Both the position numbers and the translations under genes were made by a program. A model generated the notes under the pieces. It had not been told where the DNA came from. It searched no databases and saw nothing but the letters and a program-made list of their open reading frames with translations. Shown piece by piece: positions 22,229 through 35,515 of a stretch of 64,000 nucleotides of DNA. The DNA is from Eulemur rufifrons (Eukaryota; Chordata; Mammalia; Primates; Lemuridae). Numbering within the stretch: the stretch's first letter is position 1; the number at the start of each line of letters is the position of its first letter. The stretch is taken from the NCBI RefSeq assembly GCF_041146395.1, contig NC_090984.1, positions 88,299,114-88,363,113 of the forward strand. The letters run 5' to 3'.

Positions 22229-25164
22229 CCCACTGGGCTTTACTGCAGATGTGAAGTTCTAGTTGGAGAACCATCCAATGGCCTGTTCAGAAGGACACCT
22301 TAATCCTGTTCCCCTGCTGTGGTTTTCTGGAATTCCCAGTAGGAAGGGGAATGCTATCTGTGATGGAAACCTCTCCCCTGGTCTGATCAGAGCTCTTACT
22401 GTCAACTCTGTATTCTCCCCACCTGCATCACTTCTAATATTAAGTTCTCCCTGAACTTTTCTCTCTCAAAGCCTGGGGAATTGAAAAAGCAGTATGTTCC
22501 CTTTTATAGGGCTGTTCTACCTGAAGAATATTTATGGAAGCTGAAGATGTGGGGCATGGGCAGCCTCATCTGTACATTGTTTTATTTGCTGGAAATTCTT
22601 AGTGCAGTGAGTCACTGGGGGCGACCTCTTGGTCCACTATTTGCCTGTCAGTGAATTCCCTGTGAATTATTCAGGATTACAGCCACATAGATCTCTAACT
22701 TGATAACTCAACTTTTCTACTTGTCAGTGAGTAGATGAAGGAAGATGTCCCAGAATTTTATGTTGACTTTGAAGAAAAAAGGAGCATTTTCTCATCTCAA
22801 AGCTGTGCGAGTGATTCCTGGGGAGGTTGGCTTGCCACACACTTGGCCCCTCCGGCCCGCTGTTCCCACCTGTGCCTCTGTTCTCTGGGTTGCTGGGTTT
22901 GCCCCTGGCAAGCAGTATTAGGGCATCTTATGTAAGTTAGATGGGGAGCTTAAAACTCCAGGCAGAGTATATGCAATTCTCCGGTTTTCCTTTAGTTTTT
23001 CTCTACTTTTGCTCTGTGCTATGGTAGTGACATTGAAGATTGATGAGATTATTCTTGGCTGGAATCTATCCTATAATTTTGCATAATTATCCTAAATCCT
23101 GTGTAACAGAGCTGAATTTTTGAGGTAAATGTATAGGACTTAATGGCTTGCACTCTAGATTTCTTACAGAAAGAAACCTGCATGATTTTGATATTCTTTC
23201 TGACTCTTTCATCATAGATTTGGCCACAGCCTTACCATATTTTCTTCCTTTAGTGAGATACTTTTGGTCTCTTCAAAAAATGTTTATGTCTGCTTTTTTC
23301 TTTCTAGAAAGGAAAAGAAAACATCTTGATTTTTTTTTTTTTAGTGAATAAACAATTCTCTAAAATAAATAAACATGGAGTACAATGACGTTCATCAGTG
23401 GGTTTTTCCCCTTGGAGTGATTTTTGCTCGGCCTTCTGCGTCGGGGTCCTCTCCGCAAGAGAGACGATTCACTTTCTCTTGGGTGGTATGTTTGTATTTG
23501 GGGGGCTCAGTGTTGTTTAGACTACAGGCTCGAGGTACAAGGGGCAAGGGTTTTCCCCTTGGGCAAGGATAACTTTAGTATGTAACATGTTTCTCACTGA
23601 AGTGAAGAGAAGAATTCTATTCATCAGAAATTTTCCATGAAATGTATTTATGAAGAAAGATCAAAGGAATTCCCAGGAGGCTGCCTGCTTCCTTATCAGG
23701 GGATTGAGAAAGGCCAGGTAACGTGGGGTTGATTACACACGGAGTTCTCCAGCCACGTGTACAGAGAGTGAGAAAGTCCTGGTGGTCATACCTGGCTGGG
23801 AAGCTGGAGAAGGAGCTCAAAGGCAAGTGGAGGAGATGACCAGAGAGAGTAGAACTGTGGTGAAGCACCCTCAGAAATGAGAGGGTACAGGAGAAATTTT
23901 AGCACTTACTGAGTGTGGAATTTCAAAGATAAGTGCTGAAGCCTAAAGACGATTTCTGGAAAACTTTCTCTTTGGCATCCAAGGGTTGTATAAAACCCCT
24001 GGATGACCCATTTAAAAAAAAATCTACAGAAATCTACAATATTGTCCAAAATTTATGAAATCAGATTTGTGTTTCCTTTGACCATAACTCTCAGCTGAGA
24101 CTGAGCCACATGGGGCCTTGTGTATTATTTAGGTTAAATTACATATTAACAAAATATGGACATATTCTTTAGTAAAATACCAATGCATTAATGTCAACTA
24201 ATCACAGTAGCATAGCATTTAAAGGTGGTTTTGAGCAGGATTGAAAGAAATATGAATAGATATAAGCAGGAATTTTTATATCAGTCTCTCTGCCCATTAT
24301 CAATTTTTAGGCATTCTCAGTTAAGATTTTGAAAAGAGTTTAATAAAGGGGCAATTTATAGAGCTGTGGGCAGGGTTAAAAGGACCAACGAGGAATGTTA
24401 AGGCACTTAGGGATCAGCAACAAGGAGAAGCTGTTTTCTGGGATTGAGGCAGGGAGGGTCCATTAAGAATTCCAGCTATGGAAGGGGAATTGCATGACAG
24501 GTGCTGTAGTCAGAGAGGAAAATTGTGAACCATGGGGCTCAGCAGGGAGCAGGCATCGGAGAAAAACCCTCGTCTCTCCTGCTGCTGCCTTCCATTGGCT
24601 GACCCCCACGGGGCATCTAGGAGGCCAGAGAAGAACTGAAAATCGTTGTGGGTTGGTGCCCAAATGGAGAGCATCCAGCACCCGGAGTCTCACTAATGGC
24701 TCTTCACTCTTCTTTAAGAAAAACCACCCAATGTTGGAGTGTTTCTTGACATGTCCAGGCTCTGTCTAGAGCTCTAAGACCTTTCTAACTCTCAGCCATA
24801 GTAGGATTCACATTCTCTAGAGTTTTTCTTCTGCCAAAACAATAGCTTTCAAAACCTTCTCTTATCTTAGCACACATGAATGACAGAACACAGTAGCAGT
24901 GCACAACAGTAATGCTGGTGCACAACGGAGGTGCAATGCTACAGGCGTAGGGAACATAGTGCCTTTGGGAAGGTATTATGTAAGAGAACCCTATGGGGGT
25001 ACTGGTGTACCCTTTGAAAAACCCCTCCAAATGTTTCTGTGCACCTCTGAGAATCACTGTGCCAAAAAACTTTAACCAGGAGTCTTTTGATGACATAATC
25101 TTTCACATTCTGATAGAGAGGGCAGGGTTTTTCATCAAAATAGTCAATCTTCTACAAGTGGCAG
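22229..25164. other. Unique sequence, no gene seen
   Basis: A stretch of nearly 3 kb without any element I can name. It holds a T run at 23328-23342. The frames across 24460-24770 lie opposite each other and have no domain. Confidence 0.4.
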
Positions 25165-25360
25165 TAGTGAAAATGCTTGGGAATTTGAATTTGAATCTCA
25201 TTCTAACAGTGTAATCTTGGACAAGATAGTTAATGTGTCTGAGCCTCAGCATCATAATCTGTAAGGTGGGCATAAACTCTACCTACCTCTCAGGATTGTT
25301 GAGTAAGTTAAAATCAACTGAAAGTGTTTTGTAAACAGGGAAATACTAGGTAATTGTTAT
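25165..25360 (+). mobile_element. MIR SINE
   Basis: 'tttgaatttgaatctcattc', 'atcttggacaagatagttaa', 'ctgagcctcagcatcataat' and 'ctacctacctctcaggattg' match sense MIR. Confidence 0.85.
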
Positions 25361-26064
25361 TTATATTATCCACGTTATCATGATGTCTTTTCACACATGG
25401 GAAAAGCTGCTTTTTGTTCCATGCAGTCAGCCTAAAACTGAAAGAAAGACAAAATTATTTGTAGAATCACCTCAGTTTGAATCTCCTGTGTCAATTCATT
25501 ATCAATCAGAAGGGGGCGTGTTCTTCTGACTGTTATTACATTGCTTGCACTAGTTTTTGAAGTCCTGAGCTTATGGGAAGATGGGTTTTGAATTAACATA
25601 TAACTCTCTTTTCTTAATTCCAAACATTTCTAGCTTCCTTTGAGTTTTACAGCCTCACACTTCAGCCACAGACACTTTCCTCTTTTTTTTTTTTTATTTC
25701 GAACTTCAAAATATACTTATGGGAATAAACTAGAAGTAATATTGTTGGGTTGCCAAGTAACAAGTGATGGGAAAATCCACATTCCCAGTTTGACTTAACA
25801 TTGTGAAATTGCTTTTATAATTAACAAGGCAAACATTCATTTAAATCAAACATGGTAAGTTTTCTTTGTAATTTATTTCCTTTTGTAAAAGCAATATAGA
25901 TATATTATGGTAGTATGGTTATGGTAATACACTTGGAAAATCAAGAAGCATTGCACTTGTAGACTTGTTCTTCAAAAAATAACAGTTAATCTTTTGAGGC
26001 TATTTTCACTCCATCTTCCTCCTTCCCCGTGTATATATTTTATAGTTGTGAACATTTTCTTATT
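25361..26064. other. AT-rich sequence, no gene seen
   Basis: A T run lies at 25684-25696. No assignable repeat, although the AT-rich part may continue the L1M fragment that follows. Confidence 0.4.
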
Positions 26065-26205
26065 CCATTTTCCTGCTACCTTAGAACACGACTATTTCAC
26101 ATTGTTACTACAAAGTTTTCATTGACAGTGTTAATGGTTGTATAAAAGTCTATCAAATGGATATACCTTAACATTAGACATTTAGGTGACCTGTTTCTTT
26201 TAGAT
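26065..26205 (-). mobile_element. L1M-type 3' UTR fragment (antisense)
   Basis: 'gttaatggttgtataaaagt', 'ctatcaaatggatatacctt' and 'gacatttaggtgacctgttt' resemble the antisense L1M 3' region ('taatggctgcataatattcc ... gacatttaggttgtttcc'). Confidence 0.6.
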
Positions 26206-26964
26206 CTTAATATGCATTAAACTGAATTGAATAAGAACAAGAACAAAGGGATCTAGAGAAGGAAAAAGGAACTTCCCATCTTTTCATAACTTCTTCATGT
26301 TTTACCTGGATCTCCTCCATGTCCCATTAAAATTTGACTAATGTATTTCACAGCAGCACTTGGAAATTCTGGCAGTGTGGTAGACACATCCCTTTTACTT
26401 CTGACCACACAAACAAAGCTGTGGTACCACGATGACAGAGGCCAGTGAGCTAGAGGTATGTGTTATTTTTGGAACTTCTCTAGAGAAAATTTGAACTCAA
26501 AAGTCCCGGCTCTACAACTGTTCCTGTTACACACATAAACACACACACTCACAAATGTTAAATTTTGGGATTCTAGATGGCTTATCTTCATTATGCAAAT
26601 AAATTTTTCTCTTTCCCAAGATGTCTAAAATAATACTATGAATTCCAAGAATCATGGAAATTTAAAAAGTTTAGAGATTTTCTACATGGGATTTTAGATA
26701 TATGACATGCCTGCCATGTTTTTTCCATCTTAAACACACAGTAGACATTACTGATCAATTGCCCTTTCCTGGAACAGCTTCAGACTCCTTCCCATGATAG
26801 AACTACCCCAGTAATGACCAATCCCTCATAAATGGTTCGAGAGAACAAACCTGCTTACCATCAAGAGTTCACTGAACCTCTTATTTCACACAGATAAGAA
26901 AATTGAACCATTTTAGATTCTGCACAGCAAAAATAATGCATCTGCTTCTTGTTGAGTGTCCGTA
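26206..26964. other. Unique sequence, no gene seen
   Basis: AT-rich. A short CA-containing patch at 26531-26552 is the only simple sequence. Confidence 0.45.
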
Positions 26965-27035
26965 GAGGTTTACACTTTAAATGGATCCTCAGGTGATTTG
27001 AAAGCACCTTAAAGCTTGAGAAGCACTGTTCTAGG
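26965..27035 (-). mobile_element. MER5-type hAT fragment
   Basis: 'ggatcctcaggtgatttgaa' followed by 'ttaaagcttgagaagcactg' is the terminal part of MER5A, ending at the terminal inverted repeat. Confidence 0.75.
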
Positions 27036-29534
27036 GTACTGGGTGGAAATGCTGCAGGTATGAACAGGTCCACAGTGAGGCTGTCTGGCAGCCACTGGCA
27101 GAACCCCATGGGAATCAGTACCTTGGAGAGGGCATCACATACAATGAACTGGTGGTCCTTAACTTCACACATTCAGAAACTTAATTTTGTCAGTTACACA
27201 GAGATGATTAACCCACAGGAGACTGGATCTTACTAATGAAACTCACAAGGCAAGTCAAAATTCTTGTGCACTAAATTTTGGTACCAAAAAAACACCTAGA
27301 ATAATTCTTTGCAATCATACATAGTTTTAAGTGTCTGGCAAGTACCTCCACGCAGGTACCCTAAATTAAAGACCTAAATGTCTCTTGGTCAATGCAGAAT
27401 GATAGCAATGACAGTGTGCATTTCCAAGAGATGATTTCTTTCTCCTTTAAGAGTGCTTGATAAACATGAAGAAATCCTCATTAATATATTGCCTTTAAAA
27501 CCTTCTTCCCAAAGCCATCCTTGACCAATGCTAGCTACATTTCAGTGAGTTTCTTTTCTATCAGTTTTATTTCAGCCATCTTTCTGAGGATTTACACTAA
27601 TTTTTGCAGTTCCAGGAGGCAGCATCCTTGTAAGCTGTTTCATAGGGGTATCTGCTTCCATGGCTGTCTAAACTCTGTTTTATATTGATTTTCACTGACT
27701 TCGATTTCTAAGAAGGGCTTTTCTCAACTTTATGAATTCTAGGAGATCCTCACTGTGGCTCCCAACAGTGGCTACTTTAATTACATCTTGACTCCCCAGG
27801 TGACTTGGGGCAAACTGCTTAGCCTGTAAATATTTAAGTTACTCTTTTGAAAAGCAGTGGTGAGGAAGTTGAAAGGATTTACAAAAAGAATCAATGCCTT
27901 AACTGTAAATGTACTTGAAGAGAGCAGAGTCAAGATGTTCTTTAAATCAAAATCATTATTTTCTGCCAGATGGAAAATCCACAGTCTTATGATCAAGAAG
28001 GGCTGTGTTGGGTCTACGTGGTGCTGTTAACTCCACTTAAAACCAGACTTCTTGGTTTGCCAAGAGTAGCTACTACAGACTACAATGCTAAAGAGCAATT
28101 GGGAATACTATAAATTTGCTTGACATGCATCATTTCCAAACATTTCCCAGCCCTGGTACAGAGGGAACATTCTCTAACAAGTGGGAGTGGGAGGACATGT
28201 TCCTGGAGAGCTACATATATAACAGTACATCTATTTCCATGATCAAAAGACAGCCTTTACTATTTTATATCACTGGACAATTTTAAAGAACCCTTAATGT
28301 TTTCTAGTTCTTTTCCTCTGATTACTTCTGGAACACAGTTACGTGCCTACCACTTGTTACATGAGGGAATCCACAATGTGAGAGCTGTTACTTAGCTTCC
28401 AAATGGTCTCAATTCAGATCCAAACTTTAAGAAGGAAATAAATAAATTAATCAGTAATTTTATAATATTAGCCAAATGTCTTTCCAAATCAAGGCAGATT
28501 TTACATTTTCTAGAGGCCCAGTTCCGTTAATAGTGCTTTCTTATTCAGCAAAGTAGAGCTGTGAATTACTTAGCCAGTGTCTAGAAGTGGGAACACTGAA
28601 CTGTAGGCACAACTGAGGGCCAGCAGGGTAGCTTGCTTCATACCCGGCCATTGGTTGCAGCATGTGAGACTCAAATGAGAACACACGGCAAGGACTTTGC
28701 AAAGGTACAAGTACTAAATAAATGCAAGGGTGTTTACAGCTAAATAAAATGTTTTTATACCTTCAGTTTCCACTAAGTTGTCCAGGAACCAGTGCATTCC
28801 TTTTCTTAAGCTGCTTTAGGAAATACATTGTCTGAAGACATTGTTTCTGGCCACCAAATCCGTGGTAGACTTGTCTTTTCCTGCTTCCTTCAACACAGTT
28901 GTTCTTTCATCTTCAAGATAACAATTTTAGAATCTGAAGTTGGACCTATACCTCTACCTTCCTCTTTGCTTGTAATGCTGCTCAGCCTCCTCCCTGTTAC
29001 CTCATCTCTTGCTATGAAATTCTGACCCAATTAAGTTTGAGCACAAGTCCCAGTTTCTCCATAAAGTCAATTTCTTTATAAAGCTCCTCTGAATTCTTAC
29101 AGAGCTTTTAACACTTAGTGTCTGATCTAAGCAGTTGAGCCTGATTATGTGCTATTTTATCTTGCTTTTCAATGGTTTCATGTGTATAACACTCTTCAAC
29201 AAAACTATTCATTAGTTAAAAGCAAGAGTTTCTGCTGCCTCTGCAATGCTCTCTTGTTTCAATTGTATTTTTATTATGGCTACAGAAACCATATTTCATG
29301 AACAGTATAATCAGATGTATTAAACTCAAGGTCTGTCATTGGGGCAGAATATTTGAAATCTGAGTTATTCTGAAAAAATCTGGGATATATTGTTTCCGCA
29401 TTTATGGTGCCACCATGTACTTGTTATAGCCATACATCTATCTTCCCGGCAGATTTCAAGCAACCTGAGGTTGATAAAAGTAATATTTATCTTTGTATTG
29501 CCAGTGCTGGCTGTTGTTTTCAACAATGTTACCC
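27036..29534. other. Unique AT-rich sequence
   Basis: No gene seen. 28650-28740 and 29040-29260 have faint MIR/L2-like words that I do not consider secure. Confidence 0.4.
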
Positions 29535-29692
29535 ATTGTTAGCTTTTATTTAGCACTTCTGTGTCAGACACTGCACTAAGTATTTTAATCATCTCATCTA
29601 ATACTCATAAACTTTATCTTCATAAGATAATAAGGTTCACTTATCTCCATTTTAAGAACGAAGTCTCACTGGTGCATAGACAGTAGACACAC
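29535..29692 (-). mobile_element. MIR SINE (antisense)
   Basis: 'ttttatttagcacttctgtg', 'cagacactgcactaagtatt' and 'catctaatactcataaactt' followed by 'ccattttaagaacgaag' match antisense MIR. Confidence 0.75.
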
Positions 29693-31461
29693 AAAGAATT
29701 TTAGAATAATGAATGAATTGATGCTGAAGTGACTGATGCCCAAGACATTCTCATGGGTATATTCTTCTTGCACCAACTAGAAAGATAACTTATAGATGCA
29801 GATAAAAACTTTTTTTTAAAGGTAGATTAGGGAATGTGAAGATATGAGTGAATGCTCATTTTGATTTTTTACTTACTAGTATATTACTCTGTGTGTGGAA
29901 TTTTCTTTTGAAATAGCAATTGGTTTGTTCATGTTCAGTGATGCCTCAGTATTAGAAATTATCAGCTTTCCTGTATTAAGTTGAGAGATTTGTGAAAGAA
30001 TTATCATTTGGAGGAAAACAGGAAAAAAGAGAAAGGACTAGGGAGAATCAAGTTGTTGTGGAAATATTTATGTCATTGTTAAATGTATTTAAACATACAT
30101 TTTACCCCATGGGGTTCTGGATTCATTTAGTGAAATAAAGATACCATAGCTAAATAAAATTAAATTTTGGAATTGAAAGTTGAAATTCCATATAAAGGAG
30201 AAGGAAGAAAAAAAGTTTAGAAAATGGATTATTTCAAGTCTTTTGTGAGTAGAAATTATTTAAGAAACTAAATGAATATTTCAGGGGAATAAAATTTGCA
30301 AATAGTTTAGTTTTATGGATATAAATGCCAATTGATAATTTGTTTTGCTCAATAAAAATATAAATGACACACTTCAAAATTATAGCAGCCTCAGACTAGG
30401 GAATTATAAAATATCCCTTGGGATAACTAAATAGAGGGAAAAAAGTAAATTTTGAAGCTGTATAAAACTTCATTACATATCGAGTGCTCAAAACTCTACA
30501 TGAGCAAGGACCTATAAAACATTTTATAACCTCATGACAACTGATTGGACAGAAATCTCTCATATGTCATGGTACATCTAGAGATACATTGCCTATTGTG
30601 ATTAAATCTCTTCTGGAGAAAAGAAATACAGCAGATTAAAAGATGTTATTCCCCATTCATTGTAAAGGAACTAGTCCTCAGTTATAGGGACATTTGTTAA
30701 CTATTGCAAAAAATTGAGGATGGAGAATTACTGTTTTTTTTTGGTTTCTTTTTTTCTGAGGTGTGCTCTGCCTGAGGTCAGCTTGTCTCTGCCTGGTCAC
30801 CTTCAGTTTGGGAGTGTGGATTAATCATTTCAGTTTGAGCTCTATGAGGAGAACCCTCAGTTTCATGCTTTTTTAAAATCCTCCTCCAAGGCTCAAATTC
30901 CTTGCTAGGTTTGGCCTCGACTGGGCCTTCTTTGAGAATCCTGTTGAGCTGAGCTCTGAGATGAAGCTCTTGCAAACCCACGGTTTGGGTTTTAGATACT
31001 GAGAACAGCCCTTCCCACGAGGCAGCCAACTGCTTAATAGATGTCGAAAAGTCCCAGCCACGTCTGCTTGGCCGTCATGGCAGTCGACTGCGGCAGGTAA
31101 GTCATCAAGCGTTGTCCTTCTGAGGAGGAAACGTGACATAAGAAAGTAAAGACTGTGTTTGTTAATGTTGATCGGGGAGGGTATGTGAACATGAAAACTG
31201 AGGTGAGTGTGGAGTGTAGCTGCCAAGAGAGTAATCGGCTGTTTTAAGAACTCAGGCTAAAAAAATTACTTATATTTGATGGTATAACTGACTGAGATTA
31301 CAGGATAACTGAGAATAACTCTTTCTTTGGTTGGAAACTTGTAGGGTTTAACTCTAGAAAGGGGCAGGAAAGCATAACTGTACACCCAATAGGAAAATAC
31401 CAACTCCACTTTTAGAGTATTTTAGAATATTAATATTTCTAGAATTATGTCATGTCGTATC
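29693..31461. other. Unique sequence; one strong splice-donor word
   Basis: 29860-30760 is AT-rich. 30770-31110 is GC-richer. An 83-codon minus frame (30778-31029) has ordinary-looking protein composition but no domain, and the + strand carries CAG/GTAAGT at 31094-31102. No gene is claimed. Confidence 0.35.
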
Positions 31462-31690
31462 TTGGTTAGGAGTGGGGTCTCTGGAAATGAACTGCGTGGA
31501 TTTACTTCTGGCTCTGCCACTTAGTAATCTGCTGAATGTGGGTAAGTTACTCTACCTCTGTATGCAGAAGTTTGCTCATCTTTAAGATGGGGTTAGTAAT
31601 TGTAGCTAGGGAAATTAAATGCGATAGTGGATGCAAATGCTCATCTAGTCCAGTGGCCAGCACAACGGAAGGGCTCAGCAAGGGAGTCTC
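31462..31690 (+). mobile_element. MIR SINE
   Basis: 'acttctggctctgccactta', 'tgggtaagttactctacctc', 'tcatctttaagatggggtta' and a late 'agtggccagcacaac' are in sense MIR order. Confidence 0.88.
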
Positions 31691-31724
31691 CGTTTCTCTT
31701 TTCCTTCGGTTTCTATGATCCATT

Positions 31725-32425
31725 CATCAGTAGATTCTATTAATTCTACCTCCCAAATCTTCTGGATTCATCCACTTCTCTCCATCTCTACTGCCTTATT
31801 CCTACAGCAACAGTCCCTGAGTCTTCGTCTTCCACCCTTGCCACCTTACGATCCCTTCACTGTCCACAGTCAGAGCTGCTGTTTAAATGCTTGAGGACTT
31901 CATTCCATTTCATGCAGAATAAAATTCAAGTTCCCTCCATGGCCTTCAGGACCACAGGCGGTTTGGCTCCCGCCTCCATCCCTGACCTTATTTCACACCA
32001 CTGTGGCTTCTTTTTGATTCTAGAATAAACCAAGCTTGTTCCTGTCTCAAAGCTTCTGCATTTTCTGCTTCCTCTGCCTGAGTTGCTTCACTCCTACCTT
32101 TTTCATTGCTCCAGGTCTCAGCTCAAATGTCACCACCGCAGAGAGGCCATCCCAGGTCCCCCAACCCCCAGCTCTGGAAGGGTCACCCCCTCCACATGCT
32201 GTCACCCTCTATTACATCTTTCCTTGTAATTACCTCATGGGAAGTATTGCATTGTAGCTTATTATCTTCATTTATTTATTGAATTATTTTATTGTCTCCC
32301 CCATGTTAGAATGTAAATGACAGACCTTCTTCATTGCTGTATCTTCCATTGCCTGGAACAGAGCCTGGCATGCAGGAAGGGTTCCATACATGTTTGTACG
32401 GAAGGAATGATAAAAGTTAGTTGCT
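31725..32425 (+). mobile_element. LINE-2 3' portion, about 700 bp (sense)
   Basis: It runs from the end of the L2 coding part ('attctacctcccaaatcttc', 'atggccttcaggaccac') through 'aggtctcagctcaaatgtca', 'cagagaggccatcccagg' and the 3' end ('acagagcctggcatgcag'). It is long for an L2 copy and reaches close to the natural 3' terminus. Frames inside are broken. Confidence 0.88.
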
Positions 32426-33110
32426 GCTATCGTTGTAATTATCACATCATACTTCGTATCATGTCTGAGTCATTTTACTGTTGGCAATATGGCTTAGGAG
32501 CAAAGCATTCGATAGCTTTAAAATGTGCTCATCCAGAATCAATCTTTACTTGGATAGGGAGAGGAGGGACAGGGGAAGCAAACCTCATGGCAATATTTAA
32601 ATAACACAACTGCTTTGAAAACCCTGCAAAGTACAGGATAGAGGACCTGGGTCCGTCATGTTTCCTGAGTGACCATGGTAAAACATATCAAGTTACATCT
32701 TAGAATTCAGCAAAAACCAGCCTTTATGTACGAGGCTGTAGGCCATTGTGTATGTCACTTTGAGGACTATATACTACATGGATGTGTAGTTAGTTTCCCC
32801 GACAAGATCATCAGAGCCAGAAAAGTATCTCCTGATCTTTTTCTAAGGACTCTGCTCATGGGGAATATTCAGTCAGTGGCATGAGAGACCTGGTGGCCGT
32901 TTATGACCACACAAGGCTGTAGTTATTTCTTTGATTTCTTTCCCTTAGAGTTGTTCACCCCCCCAAGAACCTGAGTATTTTAGCAACTTTTTCTCCATGC
33001 TTCTCTCTCCTATGTCTGTGAGACACAGCAGACTATAGATTCTCAGACTATTTTTATTTTATCTTAAAATAAAACTATTTTATTTTGTCTTATTTTTATT
33101 TTTATCTATT
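32426..33110. other. Unique sequence, AT-rich at the right side
   Basis: No gene seen. 33045-33110 is almost entirely A/T and forms the A/T-rich target next to the Alu insertion. Confidence 0.45.
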
Positions 33111-33120
33111 AATATATTGT

Positions 33121-33469
33121 TTTTTTTTTTTTTTTTTTTTTTTTTGAGACAGAGTCTCGCTTTGTTGCCCGGGCTACAGTGAGTGCTGTGGCGTCAGCCT
33201 AGCTCACAGCAACCTCAAACTCCTGGGCTTAAGTGATCCTACTGCCTCAGCCTCCCGAGTAGCTGGGACTACAGGCATGTGCCACCATGCCTGGCTAATT
33301 TTTTGTATATATATATATTTTAGTTGGCCAGATAATTTCTTTCTATTTTTAGTAGAGACGGGGGTCTCACTCTTGCTCAGGCTGGTCTCGAACTCCTGAC
33401 CTCGAGCGATCCACCCGCCTCAGCCTCCCAGAGTGCTAGGATTACAGGCGTGAGCCACCGCGCTCGGCC
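33121..33469 (-). mobile_element. Alu SINE, strepsirrhine (lemur) type
   Basis: A full dimeric Alu in antisense: T-tail (33121-33144), GAGACAGAGTCTCGCTTTG, TCACAGCAACCTCAAACTCC, GTAGCTGGGACTACAGGC, then the right arm ending AGGCGTGAGCCACCGCG. It contains GGCCAGATAATTTCTTTC (from 33326) beside an AT-repeat, which I recall as typical of lemur Alus and absent from human subfamilies. It is flanked by an 11-bp target-site duplication AATATATTGTT at 33111-33121 and 33470-33480. The intact duplication and low divergence suggest a fairly recent insertion. Confidence 0.95.
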
Positions 33470-33480
33470 AATATATTGTT

Positions 33481-35515
33481 CTTGAGTGGACTTGGTGACA
33501 ATGACTCTGAGTTTTGTGTCTAACTGGGCCTCTCGACAGCAACCTCCACATGTCGGGCCATGTGAGCTCAGCCATCCACATTCCTTTAGACTAGCTGGAA
33601 CGCAGAGGAGTCTGTGCTGCTGTATTACTAAGAAGACCAGCACATCTTGGCTTTCTTCATTTCTTCTTACTGAAGCCCAAGTTTAGGGACGAATTTTCAG
33701 ATTTACTTTCACATTAATTTTTTTCAGTCTCAAATTCTTACTCTTTTAAGTTTCTCTTTGTTCAATTTTGCCCATATTCAACATTCCTACAAGGAGTCTT
33801 AGAAATTTTGATTGGCAGTTCTTTAAGTTAATACATCAATTCAGAGAGGGCTTTGTTCTTATTTAACTATGTTCAAGGGATGGTTAACACAGGTGCTGCC
33901 TTGGGAAACTAATTGAAATCACAAAAGGCACCATGAAAATAAACACTGGGCCAAAATGACAGCAGGGGAAAGAGCCCATGGTGTCTAGCTAAGTGACAGA
34001 GAAACTAACAGCAAATGTTTAGAAGTAGAGTTAATCTCTTAGAGTGGTCATTTCAATTGTTCTTAACATTCTTCAGGGCTCCACAGTTTAATGACCATTG
34101 TTTCCAAGTACACGTTCTCAAGGGTGCTGTTCAAATGATTTAACAACTGGTATAGCTCGAGTATGGATCAGTTAGGATAGGCCACAGTGGATGCCCACTT
34201 GAGTTTGAGCAGCGTACTGGACTTGGTTTACCCCTTTGGTTGCTGGAGGGTGGGAAGATCTCAAAGATCAAAGGAGAAGAGCCAGGGTAGCTGGGGTGGT
34301 GGAGCCACAGGGATGAGGATGGGGCGCTTTGTGCAACAGCTACTTACTAGAAGTATAAAAACACAATCAGTATGACTGCATTGGTTTATATCGGCTGGAT
34401 TTCAGTCCTACAAGTTCTACTATAGTCTGTGAGATGACATCTAGCATGTTGCCTAAGACCAAAGTTGCAGTTTGCCTTCCAGTTAAGATTGGCACGGAAG
34501 GCCGTATTTTGTGTTTGTCTCATCACAATACTCTTTGTCCTATTAAGATGGACATAAGCTTTTGGGTACAGAAGAGCCGAATGGAAAGAATTACTGTTGT
34601 AGAAGGAGGGACTACTGGGAAAAATGGGTCAAGGGGGAAAGCGTTGGCTATCAGTCACCCATCCCAGCAGAGATTTCAACAGAAATTTAATAAGTCAGTC
34701 TCCGTAGCGATTGCAGAACTCCTAGGTGCAGTTCAGACTAAACCAGGGTGTAGATGGAGACCAGCTGCTTTTGATAAATGACCCGACGTGGCTGAGTGTT
34801 CTACAAAAAGCAACCTTCAGTACTGCGAGCGTGCACAGATGATGTCATGAGCCCTTCAAACGGAGGAAGGCTAATGGATCAAAAGCAGAGCCTGATGCCA
34901 GAAAAATGGCTTCACTGAGCAAGAACTCGGGGATGGAGTTACTCCTTTACATGAGGGATTCAGCAGCCTTTCTCTTCCTCAAAGCCTGAGTTTGTGGCAT
35001 GACTTCACTCTATTTAGCTTTAGCTAGAAAACACTGAATGTTCTTGGATTTTTCTTGTCTGATGGATTTGATACACTTAAGTATTTTCTTAATCTAAATT
35101 TTCCAAGGTGGATAATTTCTCTAGGGATTGTTAACATTATAACAGGGGATTAAGGGAAACTAGCTGGCAAATCCCAAACACTTGTAACCCTTGGCAAACT
35201 TCTGCATGCTTGGTGATCTTTACCAACATCTTAGCGCATATGAATGGATCTGGGCAGAAGATTTGACTTGGACAGATGGGTCTCTACCTTTAACCTTTCA
35301 AATGAGTGGTAGGATTTGCAGGTGGATTTGCTCTACAAAGTGGGTGAGTGAATAATATACACAGTGATTGCCAAAGTGGACCAAAGCCTGGAAAGATTTG
35401 TTAAATGTAGTTTATGCTGTTAGAAAAGTAAATTCCCTGAGACATTTGTGCAGCCTCTAGTTTTTAGATATTTAATTTTATTATAAAAGAACAAATTACA
35501 GGAGATAATGTAAAA
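33481..35515. other. Unique sequence, no gene seen
   Basis: No recognised repeat. A 115-codon plus frame at 34434-34781 has no domain I recognise, and I see no strong exon boundaries around it. Confidence 0.4.
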
